From JBLHGU01 sp047615875 (lineage in GTDB: Bacteria > Pseudomonadota > Gammaproteobacteria > Arenicellales > CAJQKF01): a stretch of DNA of 5,953 bases. Where the stretch lies: positions 1-5,953 of the forward strand of contig JBLHGU010000286.1 of assembly GCA_047615875.1 (NCBI GenBank). The letters are read 5' to 3'. Each line of letters begins with the position of its first letter. Position 1 is the stretch's first letter. Below are positions 4,762-5,953 of the stretch, piece by piece. Below the pieces are notes generated by a model. That model did no database searches and was not told where the DNA came from. It saw only the letters and a program-made list of their open reading frames with translations. Position numbers and translations under genes: made by a program.

Positions 4762-5937
4762 ATGCAATTTAGCCTACCCGCAAAGCTCAAGCACCATCAC
4801 ATTAATCTGGCGTTTCTCTACTTTCTGGCCGCTTCTGCAAAAACTATTCTGTTATCACTGATCCCATTGGGGGCACTGCATCACTATGGTAGTGCGCAAA
4901 GCGTCAGTGTTCTTTACTTTGTAATTAGCGTGGTTGGTTTGTTCACCAGCATTCTAATTCCCAGACTCATTCGAAACAGCGGTGCTTCAGGGGCTATTTA
5001 TATGGGCTCTGGGGCGATGATTATCGCGGCCCTTCTTATGTTGACAGGTTTGAAGTGGCACTTCGCAATAGGTATGGCCTTGCATATGTATGGTTCTCTA
5101 GCCATGGAAATTGGGCTTACATTGATTTTACTTCAGCGCATTCCCCGAGAATCTATGGCCGCCTTCGAACCAACGCGAGTAATATTTCAGGCAACAAGCT
5201 ATATGACGGGACCATGGATTGGCGTTGCATTGTTTCGCAACTTTGATAATGCACTGCCATTCCTCATTTCTATGTCTATAGCAGGTTTTCTGGTCGTTAG
5301 TCTGTTTGTTATGAAGTTGCATCGATACGGTACTGGAGAACCTACTAGTTCCTCGACTCATTCTCCTTTTGAAAGTGTTAAACATTTTGTTAGCCAACCG
5401 CGACTACGTTTATCCTGGTTCATAACACTAGGTCGCACTGCCTGGTGGAATGTGTTTTTTATTTATACACCCATTTATGCCGTAACCACAGGGCTGGGAG
5501 AATTTGCTGGTGCCGCTATTGTTTCTATCGGCGTAGCGTTCGTGCTAAGTGTGCACTTCTGGAGTTGGCTGGGTCGCAAAAAAGGTTTCCGACGCATGGT
5601 TATAACAAGCTTTGCATTATCTGGTATTAGCCTTGTATTACTAGGACTACTCGATGTACCACCGCTAATCGGCGGTGCGCTTTTGGTATTAACCGCGCTG
5701 ACCGCCACACCATTAGACGCGGCAGGGAATCTGGCTTTCTTAAAGTTTGTTAGACGTCGAGAGCGGGTAGCTATGACAGGGGTATTTCAAACTAATCGTG
5801 ATGCCTCTCAACTCATACCCCCTGGTATATTCGCTGTGGCACTGATTAACTTTGAGTTGCCTGTTATTTTTCTATTGACTGGTGCAGGAATGCTAGGGTT
5901 GTCTCGATTAGCCCGTCATCTACCAAAACGATTTTGA
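4762..5937 (+). CDS. Major facilitator superfamily (MFS) transporter
   Basis: 391 residues, with about twelve hydrophobic membrane segments: roughly 15-36, 47-68, 79-96, 100-124, 141-159, 165-186, then after a polar central loop (187-214) about 215-240, 247-269, 278-297, 299-320, 347-363 and 365-382. The loop GRKKGFRR (271-278) after the eighth segment fits the MFS motif-A position between segments 8 and 9. The fold is a 6+6 inner-membrane carrier driven by ion gradients. The substrate is not evident, and either drug or metabolite export, or uptake, is possible. The start at 4762 is the first ATG after an in-frame TGA at 4747. The AGG at 4755 is a weak RBS. It is divergent from the amidase; whether the two cooperate is unproven. 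The stop at 5935-5937 lies just inside the window. Confidence 0.88.
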   Translation: MQFSLPAKLKHHHINLAFLYFLAASAKTILLSLIPLGALHHYGSAQSVSVLYFVISVVGLFTSILIPRLIRNSGASGAIYMGSGAMIIAALLMLTGLKWHFAIGMALHMYGSLAMEIGLTLILLQRIPRESMAAFEPTRVIFQATSYMTGPWIGVALFRNFDNALPFLISMSIAGFLVVSLFVMKLHRYGTGEPTSSSTHSPFESVKHFVSQPRLRLSWFITLGRTAWWNVFFIYTPIYAVTTGLGEFAGAAIVSIGVAFVLSVHFWSWLGRKKGFRRMVITSFALSGISLVLLGLLDVPPLIGGALLVLTALTATPLDAAGNLAFLKFVRRRERVAMTGVFQTNRDASQLIPPGIFAVALINFELPVIFLLTGAGMLGLSRLARHLPKRF

Positions 5938-5953
5938 TCACTTCATTACTTTC

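Noticed and set aside
5128..5708. Minus-strand frames within the MFS gene (5128-5397, 5475-5708)
   Set aside because: They are antisense to a continuous 12-segment transporter and lack any independent support.

Overview
The window looks like an accessory region of a gammaproteobacterial chromosome, probably from an environmental or marine strain. That assignment is an inference. It rests on integron-style gene cassettes, on dispersed GGGGTCAGGTCTTG-type palindromes of the kind I associate with REP elements in that class, and on the general look of the proteins. No marker gene fixes the species.

Left third (about 1-1912): this reads as the far end of an integron gene-cassette array, with no integrase in view. 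Two attC-like sites (1125-1184 and 1859-1912) and a decayed third (119-178) delimit two cassettes. The key evidence is that the R'' box of each cassette's attC is complementary to the first bases of the same cassette: AGCTAAC against GTTAGCT for cassette 2, exactly, and GCATAAC against ATTATGT for cassette 1, with two differences. Cassette 1 encodes a 287-residue protein with two zinc ribbons and a C-terminal HEPN-like domain carrying an R-x4-H motif, so it may be an RNase effector. Cassette 2 encodes a small membrane protein whose reading frame is broken twice. A 65-nt hairpin lies upstream, in what would be the preceding cassette.

Middle (1913-3059): immediately after the last attC there is a REP-like palindrome. 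It is followed by a minus-strand gene for a membrane-anchored Sel1-repeat protein, and then by about 450 bp without a gene. That gap holds a dense cluster of hairpins (2814-2957) and a second copy of the REP-like palindrome.

Right half (3060-5953): a complete minus-strand amidase-signature enzyme (K81/S156/S180 triad) and a divergently oriented 12-TM major facilitator transporter share an intergenic region. That region holds the third REP-like copy and a dyad that could be an operator. The three REP-like copies are all in the same orientation and lie near gene ends. Copies 2 and 3 bracket the amidase.

The least ordinary item is the zinc-ribbon/HEPN cassette gene in its integron setting, which is a candidate defence or toxin-type effector. 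The two chromosomal genes on the right look like ordinary metabolism and transport. Nothing in the sequence ties them functionally to the cassettes.
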